This document shows, piece after piece, positions 1-7,818 of a stretch of DNA of 15,910 bases. Positions within the stretch are counted from its first letter, which is position 1; each line of letters begins with the position of its first letter. Under the pieces are notes generated by a model that saw nothing but the letters and a program-made list of their open reading frames with translations, made no database searches and was not told the origin of the DNA. The DNA is from Planctomycetales bacterium. GTDB taxonomy: Bacteria > Planctomycetota > Phycisphaerae > SM23-33. Made by a program: the position numbers and the translations under genes. The stretch lies in NCBI GenBank assembly GCA_030673005.1, contig DAOVFI010000020.1, forward strand, positions 1 to 15,910. The letters run 5' to 3'.

Positions 1-3
1 GGC

Positions 4-747
4 CTACATACTATCACAATACGCCTTCACTGACGCCAGCAGAGCCACCGCAGCCGTTTCTATTCGCAACGTTAACTTTCCCAACCGAACGGGCATAAAG
101 CCGGCCCGGACCGCCGCGTCGGTCTCGTCGTCTGTGAACCCGCCTTCGGGGCCGATAAGGATCGTTATTCTTTTGCCCGGCGACCAATCATTCAGTGCTG
201 TAGGGACAGTCGAGTCGCCGCCGCTGTGTCCGACAATCCTTATATCAGCATCGACGCTTGTGAGAAAGTCTGTCAGCGTTTTTATCGCCGCAATCTCCGG
301 CAGGAATTCGGCGCCGCACTGCTTCGCAGCGGCGATGCAGGTTCCGCGCCACCGATTTATCGCGTGGGCTTTCAGAACGGGCGCCGCCACGCTTCGCCGG
401 AAGACTACCGGCGCCAAGCGAGCGACCCCAAGTTCGGTCGCCTTTTCCACCAGAAAGTCCAGACGCCTGCCCTTAGGGACGGCAAAAGCGAGTTCTACGA
501 CTGGTTCAGGGCGCGCCCGCGCCCGACACCGCCGGAGGATGTTCACCTCCGCCCGCTTTCGTCCGCGAAGGCATAGTGTCCCATCTGCAACCCCGCCGGC
601 GCCGTCAAAAACCTCCACCTTCTCCCCGTCACTCAGGCGGAGCACATTAATTGCATGATGGGCCTGGTCGCCGGACAGTTCGACCGTCTCGCCGTCCAGC
701 GACTTGACGAAAAAACGACGCCGGTGATTTCCGTCGGTCTTTTCCAT
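4..747 (-). CDS. rsmE: 16S rRNA (uracil1498-N3)-methyltransferase RsmE
   Basis: RsmE methylates N3 of U1498 in 16S rRNA using S-adenosylmethionine; it is a cytoplasmic SPOUT-class enzyme. Numbered from the chosen start, the 247-aa product has an N-terminal PUA-like part (RRRFFV near residue 10, then HHAINVLRLSDGE). The C-terminal SPOUT knot has GPEGGF at about 199-204 and LRIETA at about 227-232, the cofactor-binding knot loops typical of the family. Length fits the family (about 240-250). An ATG 8 codons upstream (771) is also in frame, but the extra residues (MACFFVLT) have no family counterpart and come from a repeat-like A/T-rich stretch. No good Shine-Dalgarno precedes either start, so the exact start is uncertain. 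It is the last gene of a minus-strand series after tyrA and the APC permease, with a 94-bp gap upstream. The family is clear. Confidence 0.92.
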   Translation of the reverse strand: MEKTDGNHRRRFFVKSLDGETVELSGDQAHHAINVLRLSDGEKVEVFDGAGGVADGTLCLRGRKRAEVNILRRCRARARPEPVVELAFAVPKGRRLDFLVEKATELGVARLAPVVFRRSVAAPVLKAHAINRWRGTCIAAAKQCGAEFLPEIAAIKTLTDFLTSVDADIRIVGHSGGDSTVPTALNDWSPGKRITILIGPEGGFTDDETDAAVRAGFMPVRLGKLTLRIETAAVALLASVKAYCDSM

Positions 748-796
748 GGTTAAAACAAAAAAACAAGCCATAAAAGAGCACGAAAAAACTTTCTAC

Positions 797-842
797 TTCT
801 TCTTTTCTTTGTGTTCTTTGTGCCCTTTGTGGTTCATTCTGT
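797..842. repeat. Intergenic T-rich repeat-like stretch, copy A
   Basis: The gap between the permease stop and rsmE contains a pyrimidine-rich run of CTTTGTG-type units (TTCTTTGTG, TTCTTTGTG, CCCTTTGTGG) ending in GGTTCATTCTGT at 831-842. The same 12-mer ends a similar stretch at 3765-3776. The reverse complement of 3699-3728 also resembles this run with few mismatches. I infer a dispersed intergenic repeat; only its similarity to the second copy supports this. The run ends at the permease stop codon. Confidence 0.4.
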
Positions 843-2713
843 CAGTTGCCCGGCGGCACGTCTCGCTTTCTGCCCGACAGCAGCAGGATGTCGCGGAGGT
901 GTTCGATGTTGGCTGCGTCAAGCCATCGCCGGCGGAAATTCGGTTCCTGGACGATGTGTGCAACGGCCATCAAGGCGCGGAGGTGATAGTTCCGCTCGTC
1001 GCGCGACCCGACCAAGACGAACGCTGCGCGCACCGGCTCGTCCTGACCGCTGAAACGCACGCCCTCCCTGCACCGGATAAGCAGGATTTCGAAGACCTTT
1101 TCGCCCTCGACAATGATGTGCGGTATGGCCAGGCCCGGCTCGATGACCGTGCTGGAGGCGGCCTCGCGCTGACGGAACAGTTCCAGCAGGCGCCGTTCGC
1201 TAATGGCCATCCGCCCGGAAAGGGCGCCGGCCGCACGGGCGAACATCTCCTCGGCAGATACCGACCCGTCCAGGTCCAGTATGTCGCACCGGCGGACAAG
1301 TTCGTCGAACCGGTCGCGGACGACGTCGTCCCGCTCCAGGGCTATCTGCTTGAGTTCATCCTCCAGTTCGCTGCGGTAAATCTCCTTCGATACGGCGCTG
1401 CGGACCATATAGACCAGCGCGCTTTCCCTGCTGATGCTGCGGCGGACGTAAATGAAATACCAGATAACGCCGGCCAGCGCGAACGCGCCGGTCGTAATCA
1501 GCGGCACCGCGCCCATCTCGACGACAAGGAACGCGCACAGCACGATCCCCAGCAGTTGCACCCACGGGTACAGCGGAGCGCGAAACAGCGGGCGGTAGTT
1601 CCGGATTTTGCTGCCCCGCATTATCAGCACGGCTACGTTAACCAGCAGAAAGAGCATAATCTTCATCGTGCTGGCGACCTTGATAAGGTTCTCGATGCTC
1701 AATAGCGCCATTACCGCTATCATGAACCCGCTGGTGGCGATGATGCTCACGTGCGGCGTGCCGAAGCGGGGCGAGACCTTCTGGAGGAATCCCGGCAGCA
1801 GCCCGTCGCGGCTCATGGCCATCGGGTTGCGGGAGGCCGACAGTATGCCGCTGTTGGCCGTGGTAATGAACGCCAGCATCGCCGCGGCCGACAGGAGCAC
1901 CAAGCCCGTCGGCCCCATGAATTTCCCGGCCGCCAGACTGAGCGGGGTGAGGTTACCGGCAAGTTTGTCGGCGTCCATGACGCCCACCACTACGAACGCA
2001 GCCGCTATGTAAAAGAGGGTAACGACCAATGCAGCCAGGAACATCCCGGCGGGGATGTTCCGGCCGGGGCGGTGGACCTCTTCGGCTACACTGGCGACCT
2101 TGGTCAAACCGCCGTAGGAGACGAAGACCAGCCCGGCGGTCGCAAAAACCTCGCCCCAACCCTTATCCACGAAACCGGCGAAGTGGGCGTGCTTCGTTAC
2201 AGGAATCCCCATAACAACGAATACGCTGATGATCGCCAGCAGGACGGCGACCAGAACGATTTGCAGACGACCTACGCCCTTGACGGTCAGGATATTCAGG
2301 ACTGTGAAGAGCACGCATCCGGCGATGGCGATTGACTTGATTGTCCACTCGTCAATCGGTCTGTCCGGCCAGATCAGCCTGGCAAACGCACCAATGCCGA
2401 TAAGGGCGAATGCGCTCTTGAGCGAGATGCTGAACCACGCGGCCAGGCCCGCCAGCGTGCCCGGCAGCGGACCCATGCTACGCTCGATGAAGAAGTAACT
2501 TCCCCCGCTTTTGGGCATTGCGGTGGCGAGTTCGGCCTTCGACATCATCGCCGGGATCACCATCACTCCGGCCAGCGCGTACGCCAGCACCATCGCCGGA
2601 CCGGCCTTGGCGAACGCCAGTCCGGGAAGGACGAACAGACCCGAACTGATCATCGCGCCGGCGGCGATGCAGAAAACGCCCCAGAATCCGAATTTGCGTT
2701 TAAGACGAGTCAG
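842..2713 (-). CDS. APC-family amino acid permease with C-terminal PTS EIIA (PtsN-like) domain
   Basis: This is a membrane transporter of the APC superfamily, probably moving amino acids or amines, fused to a cytoplasmic EIIA type-2 domain. The first two thirds hold about 12 hydrophobic segments. The N-terminal signature GAMISSGLFVLPG and the stretch MPKSGGSYFFIERSMG are typical of APC permeases. The last 150 residues or so match PtsN/EIIA-fructose: GLAIPH carries the His that is phosphorylated in this family (codon 1118-1120), followed by NYHLRALMAVAHIV. The first ATG is at 2653, but it cuts into transmembrane helix 1. In-frame homology (KFGFWGVFCIAAGA) continues upstream to a TGA at 2726-2728, and the only plausible start in that interval is a CTG at 2711-2713, with GAGGG about 10 nt before it. 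I use that start (623 aa); it is uncertain. Substrate is unknown. EIIA may gate transport by phosphorylation, which is inference. Confidence 0.85.
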   Translation of the reverse strand: MTRLKRKFGFWGVFCIAAGAMISSGLFVLPGLAFAKAGPAMVLAYALAGVMVIPAMMSKAELATAMPKSGGSYFFIERSMGPLPGTLAGLAAWFSISLKSAFALIGIGAFARLIWPDRPIDEWTIKSIAIAGCVLFTVLNILTVKGVGRLQIVLVAVLLAIISVFVVMGIPVTKHAHFAGFVDKGWGEVFATAGLVFVSYGGLTKVASVAEEVHRPGRNIPAGMFLAALVVTLFYIAAAFVVVGVMDADKLAGNLTPLSLAAGKFMGPTGLVLLSAAAMLAFITTANSGILSASRNPMAMSRDGLLPGFLQKVSPRFGTPHVSIIATSGFMIAVMALLSIENLIKVASTMKIMLFLLVNVAVLIMRGSKIRNYRPLFRAPLYPWVQLLGIVLCAFLVVEMGAVPLITTGAFALAGVIWYFIYVRRSISRESALVYMVRSAVSKEIYRSELEDELKQIALERDDVVRDRFDELVRRCDILDLDGSVSAEEMFARAAGALSGRMAISERRLLELFRQREAASSTVIEPGLAIPHIIVEGEKVFEILLIRCREGVRFSGQDEPVRAAFVLVGSRDERNYHLRALMAVAHIVQEPNFRRRWLDAANIEHLRDILLLSGRKRDVPPGN

Positions 2714-2814
2714 TTTTGTCCGCCCTCAAGGAAACGCCTTCATTAATGATAGATTCTAACGCCCCGCCGCAGCGTATGGAAATGCAAAATACCTCCGGAG
2801 TCGCATTGTGCGGC

Positions 2815-3684
2815 CTACCACTGCTTCAATTGCCGGGCCAGGAGTTTATCGCGGCGCTTCTTTGCGGATGCGAGGTATCGCTCGATGCCCCGGGCGTCGC
2901 CGGTTTCGACAAGATCGCGGATACGCATCAGTTGCTCGTCGGCGGCGTCAATGGCGGTCAGCAGCGGCCTTCGGTTGGTCAGGATTATCTCCCGCCACAT
3001 TTCCGGGTCACCGGAGGCGATCCTGGTGGTATCGAGGAAGCCTCGCCCGGCGAGGCCCAGTTCGGCGTTTCTCTGAATGGCGACGATCATCGCCGCAAGT
3101 ATGTGCGGCAGGTGTGAGACTCGCGCCACGGCGCGGTCGTGCGAGGCCGGGGTCATGCCGACGGTCTGCGCCCCGAGCATCTTCCAAAATCGCTCGGTCT
3201 TTCGCAGCGCCGCCGGGCGCGTGTTCGTCGTCGGCGTAATGATGCAGGTCGCCCCTATGAACAGGTCCGCCCGCGCGAACTGCACGCCGCGGCGCTCGGA
3301 CCCGGCCATCGGGTGACTACCGACGAAAGGACCGCCCGCCCCCAGGATGGCTTCAGCCAGGCGAACCGAAACGGATTTGGTCGAGCCGACGTCCGTAACT
3401 ACGGCGCGGCGGTCAAGCGAATCCCGAATTACCGACAGATGACACTCGTAGGCGCCCAGCGGCGTAGCCAGAACGACCATATCGGACCCTGCGACGCCTT
3501 CGGCGGTCGAGAGCGTAGCCTCGTCGATCACACCGGCGTCCATGGCGCGGTCGAGAGAACTTTTTCGCCGCCCGACGCCCGTCACGGCGATACGTTCGTC
3601 GGCGGCCTTGAGCGCCAGACCGATTGAACCGCCCAGCAGCCCGACGCCGATTACCGTAACTTTCTTAAATACCGGCTTGTTCAT
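2815..3684 (-). CDS. tyrA: Prephenate/arogenate dehydrogenase (TyrA family)
   Basis: It catalyses NAD(P)-dependent oxidative decarboxylation of prephenate or arogenate in tyrosine biosynthesis, in the cytoplasm. The 289-aa product begins with a Rossmann nucleotide-binding loop, VIGVGLLGGS (residues 11-20). TDVGSTK follows at 97-103, then GSHPMAGSE with the catalytic-type His at about 124, and SHLPH at about 190-194; all are TyrA hallmarks. The start at 3684 is chosen because GGGAGG lies 5 nt upstream and the Rossmann strand begins directly after it; a longer in-frame ATG at 3771 would add 29 residues coded by repeat-like sequence. There is no ACT or chorismate mutase domain, so this is a monofunctional enzyme. 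Prephenate versus arogenate preference cannot be read by eye. It heads a minus-strand series, 101 bp ahead of the APC permease, and is divergent from accA. Confidence 0.92.
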   Translation of the reverse strand: MNKPVFKKVTVIGVGLLGGSIGLALKAADERIAVTGVGRRKSSLDRAMDAGVIDEATLSTAEGVAGSDMVVLATPLGAYECHLSVIRDSLDRRAVVTDVGSTKSVSVRLAEAILGAGGPFVGSHPMAGSERRGVQFARADLFIGATCIITPTTNTRPAALRKTERFWKMLGAQTVGMTPASHDRAVARVSHLPHILAAMIVAIQRNAELGLAGRGFLDTTRIASGDPEMWREIILTNRRPLLTAIDAADEQLMRIRDLVETGDARGIERYLASAKKRRDKLLARQLKQW

Positions 3685-3698
3685 AAAGCCTCCCGGAA

Positions 3699-3776
3699 AA
3701 CCGCAAAGGGCACGAATAACACAAAGAATAATATAATCAAAAACATCCTTCTTGTGGTCTTTGCGGTTCATTCTGT
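3699..3776. repeat. Intergenic repeat-like stretch, copy B, with short inverted ends
   Basis: Inside the tyrA-accA divergent gap, AACCGCAAAG (3699-3708) and its exact reverse complement CTTTGCGGTT (3759-3768) enclose about 50 bp of A/T-rich DNA. The stretch ends in GGTTCATTCTGT, as does copy A near 842. The left arm, reverse complemented, resembles the TTCTTTGTG...CCCTTTGTGG run of copy A. It lies upstream of the tyrA ribosome binding site and would be in the tyrA leader or promoter. The rest of the gap (3777-3972) shows no gene; I see no convincing accA promoter there. Confidence 0.45.
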
Positions 3777-3972
3777 TGGATGCACCCGGCGCGCGTCAAA
3801 TTTTTCTTTGCGTGTTTTGTTGTGCGGGGTTATCTTATGTTGTTGTCAGTCTATGTTAAAAGGGCGCCGCCGGGCGTCCTTGTTTGGTATTATAGGATTG
3901 GCTTCCGCAGGTCCGATATTAAGTTCGGCGAGGTCGGCGGGTTACGGAAGCCTTTAGAGCGGAGAGCGAGTT

Positions 3973-4998
3973 ATGCCGCCGGTTGTGAACGGTTCCCGAA
4001 ACGGCGATATCGAGTATCTGTTGGATTTCGAGAAGCCGCTGGCCGCCAACAATCGTCACATCGGCGAGCTGGAGGCCGACCAGGTCGCCGCCGGGCGCGA
4101 CCACAGCGGCGAGATTCGCCGCCTCCGCGCACGGTATCTGACGCAGTTGAAGAAGACCTACAGCAGCCTGTCCGCCTGGCAGACTGTGCAGGTCGCCCGC
4201 CACCCGCGTCGCCCCCTGGCGCGAGACTACATCGAGCGTATCGTCAAGGATTTCGTGGAATTGCACGGCGACCGCACCTTCGCCGACGACCGCGCTATCT
4301 GCTGTGGGATGGGCCGGATAGCGGCGGAAAAAGTCGCGGTCATCGCCCAGCACAAGGGCAGGGACACCAACGAAAAGATCGAATGCAATTTCGGCTGCGC
4401 GCACCCGGAAGGATACCGCAAGGCACTGCGCGTGATGAAACTGGCCGAGAAGTTCTCCCTTCCGGTGGTGACGCTGATCGACACGCCGGGGGCGTATCCG
4501 GGTGTCGAGAGCGAGGAGCGCGGCGTCGCCGAGGCCATCGCGACGAACCTTCGCGAGATGAGCCGCCTGCGGACGCCGATCGTCTGTGCGGTAATCGGCG
4601 AGGGCGGTTCCGGCGGCGCGCTGGGCATCGGCGTCGGCGACCGTATGGCGATGATGGAGCATTCCTATTACAGCGTAATCAGCCCCGAAGGCTGCGCGGC
4701 TATCCTGTGGAAGACGGGCGAGAAGGCCCCCGAGGCCGCCGAGGCGATGAAACTCACCTCACGGCACCTTATGGACATGGACGTCATCGACGAGATCGTC
4801 CCCGAGCCTCTCGGCGGCGCCCACCGCAACGAAGCCGAGGCCGCCGCAAACATCGAACGTTACATAATCCGGGCGCTCCGCGACCTTCACCGCCTCAGCA
4901 TCAACGAGATACTCAAGCGTCGTTACGACCGCTGGCGGCGGATGGGTAAGGTTCTTCATCTTCGGGCCGACCGGCCGCAACCGGCTGGAAAACAATAG
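3973..4998 (+). CDS. accA: Acetyl-CoA carboxylase carboxyltransferase subunit alpha
   Basis: This subunit, with AccD, transfers CO2 from carboxybiotin to acetyl-CoA to form malonyl-CoA, the committed step of fatty acid synthesis in the cytoplasm. The 341-aa product has the family's layout: an N-terminal helical part (residues 10-70), then ARHPRRPLARDYIE, FVELHGDRTFADD (94-106), the crotonase-fold core with LIDTPGAYPG (169-178), GEGGSGGALGIG (209-220) and SYYSVISPEGCA (231-242). Length is slightly above the usual value of about 320. GGAG at 3961-3964, 8 nt upstream of ATG, supports the start. accD, accB and accC are not in the window. The gene stands alone, divergent from tyrA and 209 bp before yidC. 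Confidence 0.97.
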   Translation: MPPVVNGSRNGDIEYLLDFEKPLAANNRHIGELEADQVAAGRDHSGEIRRLRARYLTQLKKTYSSLSAWQTVQVARHPRRPLARDYIERIVKDFVELHGDRTFADDRAICCGMGRIAAEKVAVIAQHKGRDTNEKIECNFGCAHPEGYRKALRVMKLAEKFSLPVVTLIDTPGAYPGVESEERGVAEAIATNLREMSRLRTPIVCAVIGEGGSGGALGIGVGDRMAMMEHSYYSVISPEGCAAILWKTGEKAPEAAEAMKLTSRHLMDMDVIDEIVPEPLGGAHRNEAEAAANIERYIIRALRDLHRLSINEILKRRYDRWRRMGKVLHLRADRPQPAGKQ

Positions 4999-5082
4999 CG
5001 CCGATACGTGTCGCCGTAAAGCGGGAGCCTGCCGTCGCGAATCGAACCGGACCCCCGCCGCCTTTTTCGCTGAAATGAGATG

Positions 5083-5111
5083 TTCCTTCAGCGCACCTTT
5101 TCCTCTACAAT
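5083..5111 (+). promoter_or_regulatory. Possible promoter for yidC
   Basis: TACAAT at 5106-5111 is a 5/6 match to a -10 box. Seventeen bases upstream is TTCCTT (5083-5088), a weak -35. The ATG of yidC is 96 nt downstream, leaving a leader of about 90 nt. Two other gaps show the same TTCCTT-N17-TAnnAT layout (see findings). No experimental or strong consensus support. Confidence 0.3.
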
Positions 5112-5207
5112 GACAATCTCCCAATCACCGGAAAAGGACAACAGGAGTCCGGCAGGAAGTAAAAGCGGTCCCCATACCGGGGCTGCCGGTCGTTATAAGG
5201 ACAGAAA

Positions 5208-7334
5208 ATGAGCTTTCAACGCTTTATCTGGATTACGTTGCTGATAGGCGGCGGTGTGATGCTGTTGATGCTGCACATTCAGTCTCGTGCGGCCAGACCC
5301 CAGCCGGAGCCGGGCGACAAGCCGGCCAAGTCCGCAACTGCTCCGGCGGCGTCCGCGCCGACAGAGAAAAAAACGCCTCATACCGAACCGTCCGTCCCGG
5401 ATGTCCGAAAGGCCCCTTCCGAAACAACCTGGCCCGTCAGTATAAAACCCGAACATGAAGTCGTCCTCGGCTCGAACGATAAGGACACGGGCTTCAAACT
5501 CCAGGCCCGACTGACAAGCAAGGGCGCCGCCGTCAGTGAGATAAAACTGACCGACTACTTCATGACGGTCGCCGACAAACGACGCTTCGAACAGGACCCG
5601 GACACCTACGAAAAGGCGGTCGAGCAGGACCCCGAACTCGAGGGCCGATACGTACTGCTAAAACAGGCAGATTCCGGCGACGAGAAGATATACCCCCTCT
5701 CGACCCGGCGGGTTACGATCTTCTACGAAGGTAAAAATATATGGTTAAACCTCGCGGGTCCGCGCTGGACGGCGGGGAAAATCAAAGAGGAAAAGAACGA
5801 AAAAGGCGAAATCCAGAGCCAGAGCGTTACATTCACCGCCAAAGTCTGGCGGAACGAAGAGCTGTTCCTGCTCATCAAAAAAACCTATACGCTAAAGACA
5901 GGAAGTTATTCTATCGATGTCCGTCTGGAGGCGGTCAATCCTCGCAAGGCGGGCAAGGTTAAGTTCGCCTTTACGCAGTATTCCGCGACGGGCCTGCCTA
6001 AGGAAGGCACCCGGATGGATCACCGCGCACTGACTTACGGGCTTTACGAGGACGGCGATCTGGAGGTTAAGAACATCGCCATTAAGGACGCCGACGACAA
6101 GACACCCGGTCTGGCCGAGGCCGAAAGCCTCGGACACAGCAACGCAGCCGACGCCAAACCAGTTCTCTGGATAGGTTATACCAACAAGTACTTCGCCGCC
6201 TTGACGTACGTCCGGCCAATGAAGCCCCAGGCAGAGAAATCCGGACAGACCGCCGCCCAGCGTCTGGCTGCGCCCCGCGCCAATGCGGAGTTTCTCTCTT
6301 TGGCCTATACCACCCACTCCGGCGGGACGCAGAAAAATCTGCTGGGTCTGATAAAACTGGGCGCGTACGAATTAGACCCCGGCAAGAGCACCCAAATCCG
6401 ACTGGACCTCTTCGCCGGACCCAAAAAACGCGACCTGTTCGAAAAGACGGCCCTGTACCGCAACCTTGGTTATAAAAGTACGCTCCAGTTCCGCTCGTGC
6501 TGCTCGATGTGCGCCTTTGAATGGTTGTCGCTGGGGATGATATGGTTGCTGGACTACTTCAGCGACAATGTAACCGGGGGCAACTACGGGGTAGCGATAA
6601 TCCTGCTGGTGATACTCGTGCGCCTCTGCCTGCACCCGCTGATGAAGAAGCAGCAGGTCTCGATGATGCGGTTCCAGAAACTCCAGCCTGAGATCGAAAA
6701 GGTCAAGGCCAAATACGCGAAGGACAAAGCCAAACTGAACGAAGAGATGATGAAGCTTTACAAGAGCCAGGGCGCTTCGCCTCTGCTGGGCTGCCTGCCG
6801 ATATTTTTGCAGATGCCGATCCTGATCGCCCTGTGGACGAGCATCAACGCCTCGGTGGAACTGCGACATGCGGCCTTTCTTCCGGTGTGGATTATCGACC
6901 TTGCCGCACCGGACAGACTGATCCCGTTCGCCGACGGTTATACCCTCCCGCTGATAGGTTCGTTTATCGGGGAGATTACCGGATTCAACCTCCTGCCGCT
7001 GCTGTTGTGCGTGGTGATGTACATTCAGATGAAATTCAATCCGCAGATGAGCGGAGCGACGGCGTCGCCGCAACAGGCCAGTTCACAGAAAATGATGATG
7101 TACATGATGCCGGGCATGATGCTGCTGTTTTTCTACAACGCCGCTTCCGGCCTGACGTTGTATTTCATGACCTCGACGTTCGCCGGCCTGGCCGAGCAGT
7201 TCTTCATCCGCAGGCACATCCGTGAAAAGGAGGCCGCCGAAGCCGCCCTCGAAACCAAAGTCGTCATGCCCGGAAAACACTTCCGCGGACAGAAACCCAA
7301 AAAACCAAAAGGTCCGTTCCAGATAAAACACTGA
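5208..7334 (+). CDS. yidC: Membrane protein insertase YidC
   Basis: YidC inserts and folds inner-membrane proteins, alone or with SecYEG. The 708-aa product starts with an uncleaved-type membrane anchor (about residues 6-23) and a Pro/Ala/Lys-rich linker (30-75). A large extracytoplasmic beta domain of the Gram-negative type follows (about 80-410), then the conserved C-terminal five-helix core. The core shows an Arg in the insertion groove (R472 in VILVRLCLHPL), a cytoplasmic coiled helical hairpin (MKKQQVSMMRFQKLQPEIEK), GCLPIFLQMPI and a Met-rich MMMYMMPGMM. The C-terminus is basic (KPKKPKGP). AAGGA 7-8 nt before ATG supports the start. It is longer than E. coli YidC (about 548 aa), mainly through the linker and periplasmic domain. 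A Cys cluster, CCSMC (431-435), precedes the second transmembrane part and looks unusual. rnpA, rpmH and jag are not adjacent. Confidence 0.97.
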   Translation: MSFQRFIWITLLIGGGVMLLMLHIQSRAARPQPEPGDKPAKSATAPAASAPTEKKTPHTEPSVPDVRKAPSETTWPVSIKPEHEVVLGSNDKDTGFKLQARLTSKGAAVSEIKLTDYFMTVADKRRFEQDPDTYEKAVEQDPELEGRYVLLKQADSGDEKIYPLSTRRVTIFYEGKNIWLNLAGPRWTAGKIKEEKNEKGEIQSQSVTFTAKVWRNEELFLLIKKTYTLKTGSYSIDVRLEAVNPRKAGKVKFAFTQYSATGLPKEGTRMDHRALTYGLYEDGDLEVKNIAIKDADDKTPGLAEAESLGHSNAADAKPVLWIGYTNKYFAALTYVRPMKPQAEKSGQTAAQRLAAPRANAEFLSLAYTTHSGGTQKNLLGLIKLGAYELDPGKSTQIRLDLFAGPKKRDLFEKTALYRNLGYKSTLQFRSCCSMCAFEWLSLGMIWLLDYFSDNVTGGNYGVAIILLVILVRLCLHPLMKKQQVSMMRFQKLQPEIEKVKAKYAKDKAKLNEEMMKLYKSQGASPLLGCLPIFLQMPILIALWTSINASVELRHAAFLPVWIIDLAAPDRLIPFADGYTLPLIGSFIGEITGFNLLPLLLCVVMYIQMKFNPQMSGATASPQQASSQKMMMYMMPGMMLLFFYNAASGLTLYFMTSTFAGLAEQFFIRRHIREKEAAEAALETKVVMPGKHFRGQKPKKPKGPFQIKH

Positions 7335-7337
7335 TTA

Positions 7338-7361
7338 GGGATCAGGGATTGGGGACTTGGG
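7338..7361 (+). other. G-quadruplex-type motif after yidC
   Basis: Four G-runs (GGG, GGG, GGGG, GGG) are separated by loops of 4, 3 and 4 nt, starting 3 nt after the yidC stop codon. This fits the standard four-tract G-quadruplex pattern on the plus strand. GATTAGGG/GGGATTAG-like repeats make it up. Formation of a structure, or a role in yidC 3'-end processing, is inference. Confidence 0.45.
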
Positions 7362-7400
7362 ATTAGCAGGACAACGCGGGGTAATGCCAACCCGTACGTA

Positions 7401-7688
7401 CTACACGTCCCGCTTCAGTCGCCTGGACCACAGCGTCAACCAGATTACGACGATGACAAACGTGAACAATATCAGTTTAAATGCGCCGAAAAAATATATT
7501 ATGATCGTATGAACTTCCGGCCAGTCCAGGTCGCCGCCGCCTCAGAGGCTCAGCAACCACGCCGGCCTGATGCTCAGGATCGCCAGGACGAAAAACCATT
7601 GAACCATCATAAAGATGCCAATGATGAGAATCGTCCACCATCCTGCAACGGCGGCTGATCGTACGCGATTTGCAAGTGATTCGTTCAT
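7401..7688 (-). pseudogene. Small two-helix membrane protein gene interrupted by an in-frame TGA
   Basis: Reading the minus strand from the ATG at 7686-7688 gives MNESLANRVRSAAVAGWW, a hydrophobic helix (TILIIGIFMMVQWFFVLAIL), then SIRPAWLLSL. Codon 49 is TGA (7542-7544). The same frame continues without other stops as GGGDLDWPEV, a second helix (IIIYFFGAFKLILFTFVIVV), WLTLWSRRLKRDV, and ends at TAG (7401-7403). AGGA about 9 nt upstream of the ATG supports the start. If codon 49 were TGG (Trp), the product would be a coherent 95-aa protein with two transmembrane helices and a basic C-terminus. I infer a recent nonsense mutation or a sequencing error; a truncated 48-aa single-helix product is also possible. 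No function is assigned. It is divergent from surE. Confidence 0.62.
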
Positions 7689-7726
7689 TTTGCATCTTCC
7701 TAATTGGTCCGTTCCCAACGATAACC

Positions 7727-7755
7727 ATTATACCACCGGCGGGACGTGTAAGGAA
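7727..7755 (-). promoter_or_regulatory. Likely promoter of the small membrane protein gene
   Basis: On the minus strand a perfect TATAAT (plus-strand 7727-7732) lies 38 nt upstream of the ATG at 7688. A weak -35, TTCCTT (7750-7755), is placed 17 bases further upstream. A promoter here suggests the interrupted gene was, or still is, expressed. Confidence 0.42.
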
Positions 7756-7818
7756 CGTTTCGACGAAGATGGTAATTTCCGTGCTACTTCGGACAACGGA
7801 AATTGCTCATGAAGAGGT

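Noticed and set aside
746..1705. 319-aa plus-strand open frame opposite the permease
   Set aside because: Antisense shadow of the EIIA and last permease helices; no recognisable domain.
3780..4949. 389-aa plus-strand open frame overlapping accA
   Set aside because: Arg/Pro/Gly-rich shadow of the accA reading frame; accA has full family motifs in the other frame.
5030..5070. GGTTCGATTC on the minus strand, resembling a tRNA T-loop
   Set aside because: The flanking bases do not pair as a T-stem and no acceptor or anticodon arm is found.
7542..7544. TGA as a selenocysteine codon in the small membrane gene
   Set aside because: The context fits Trp, no clear SECIS-like hairpin was identified just downstream, and no Sec genes are seen.
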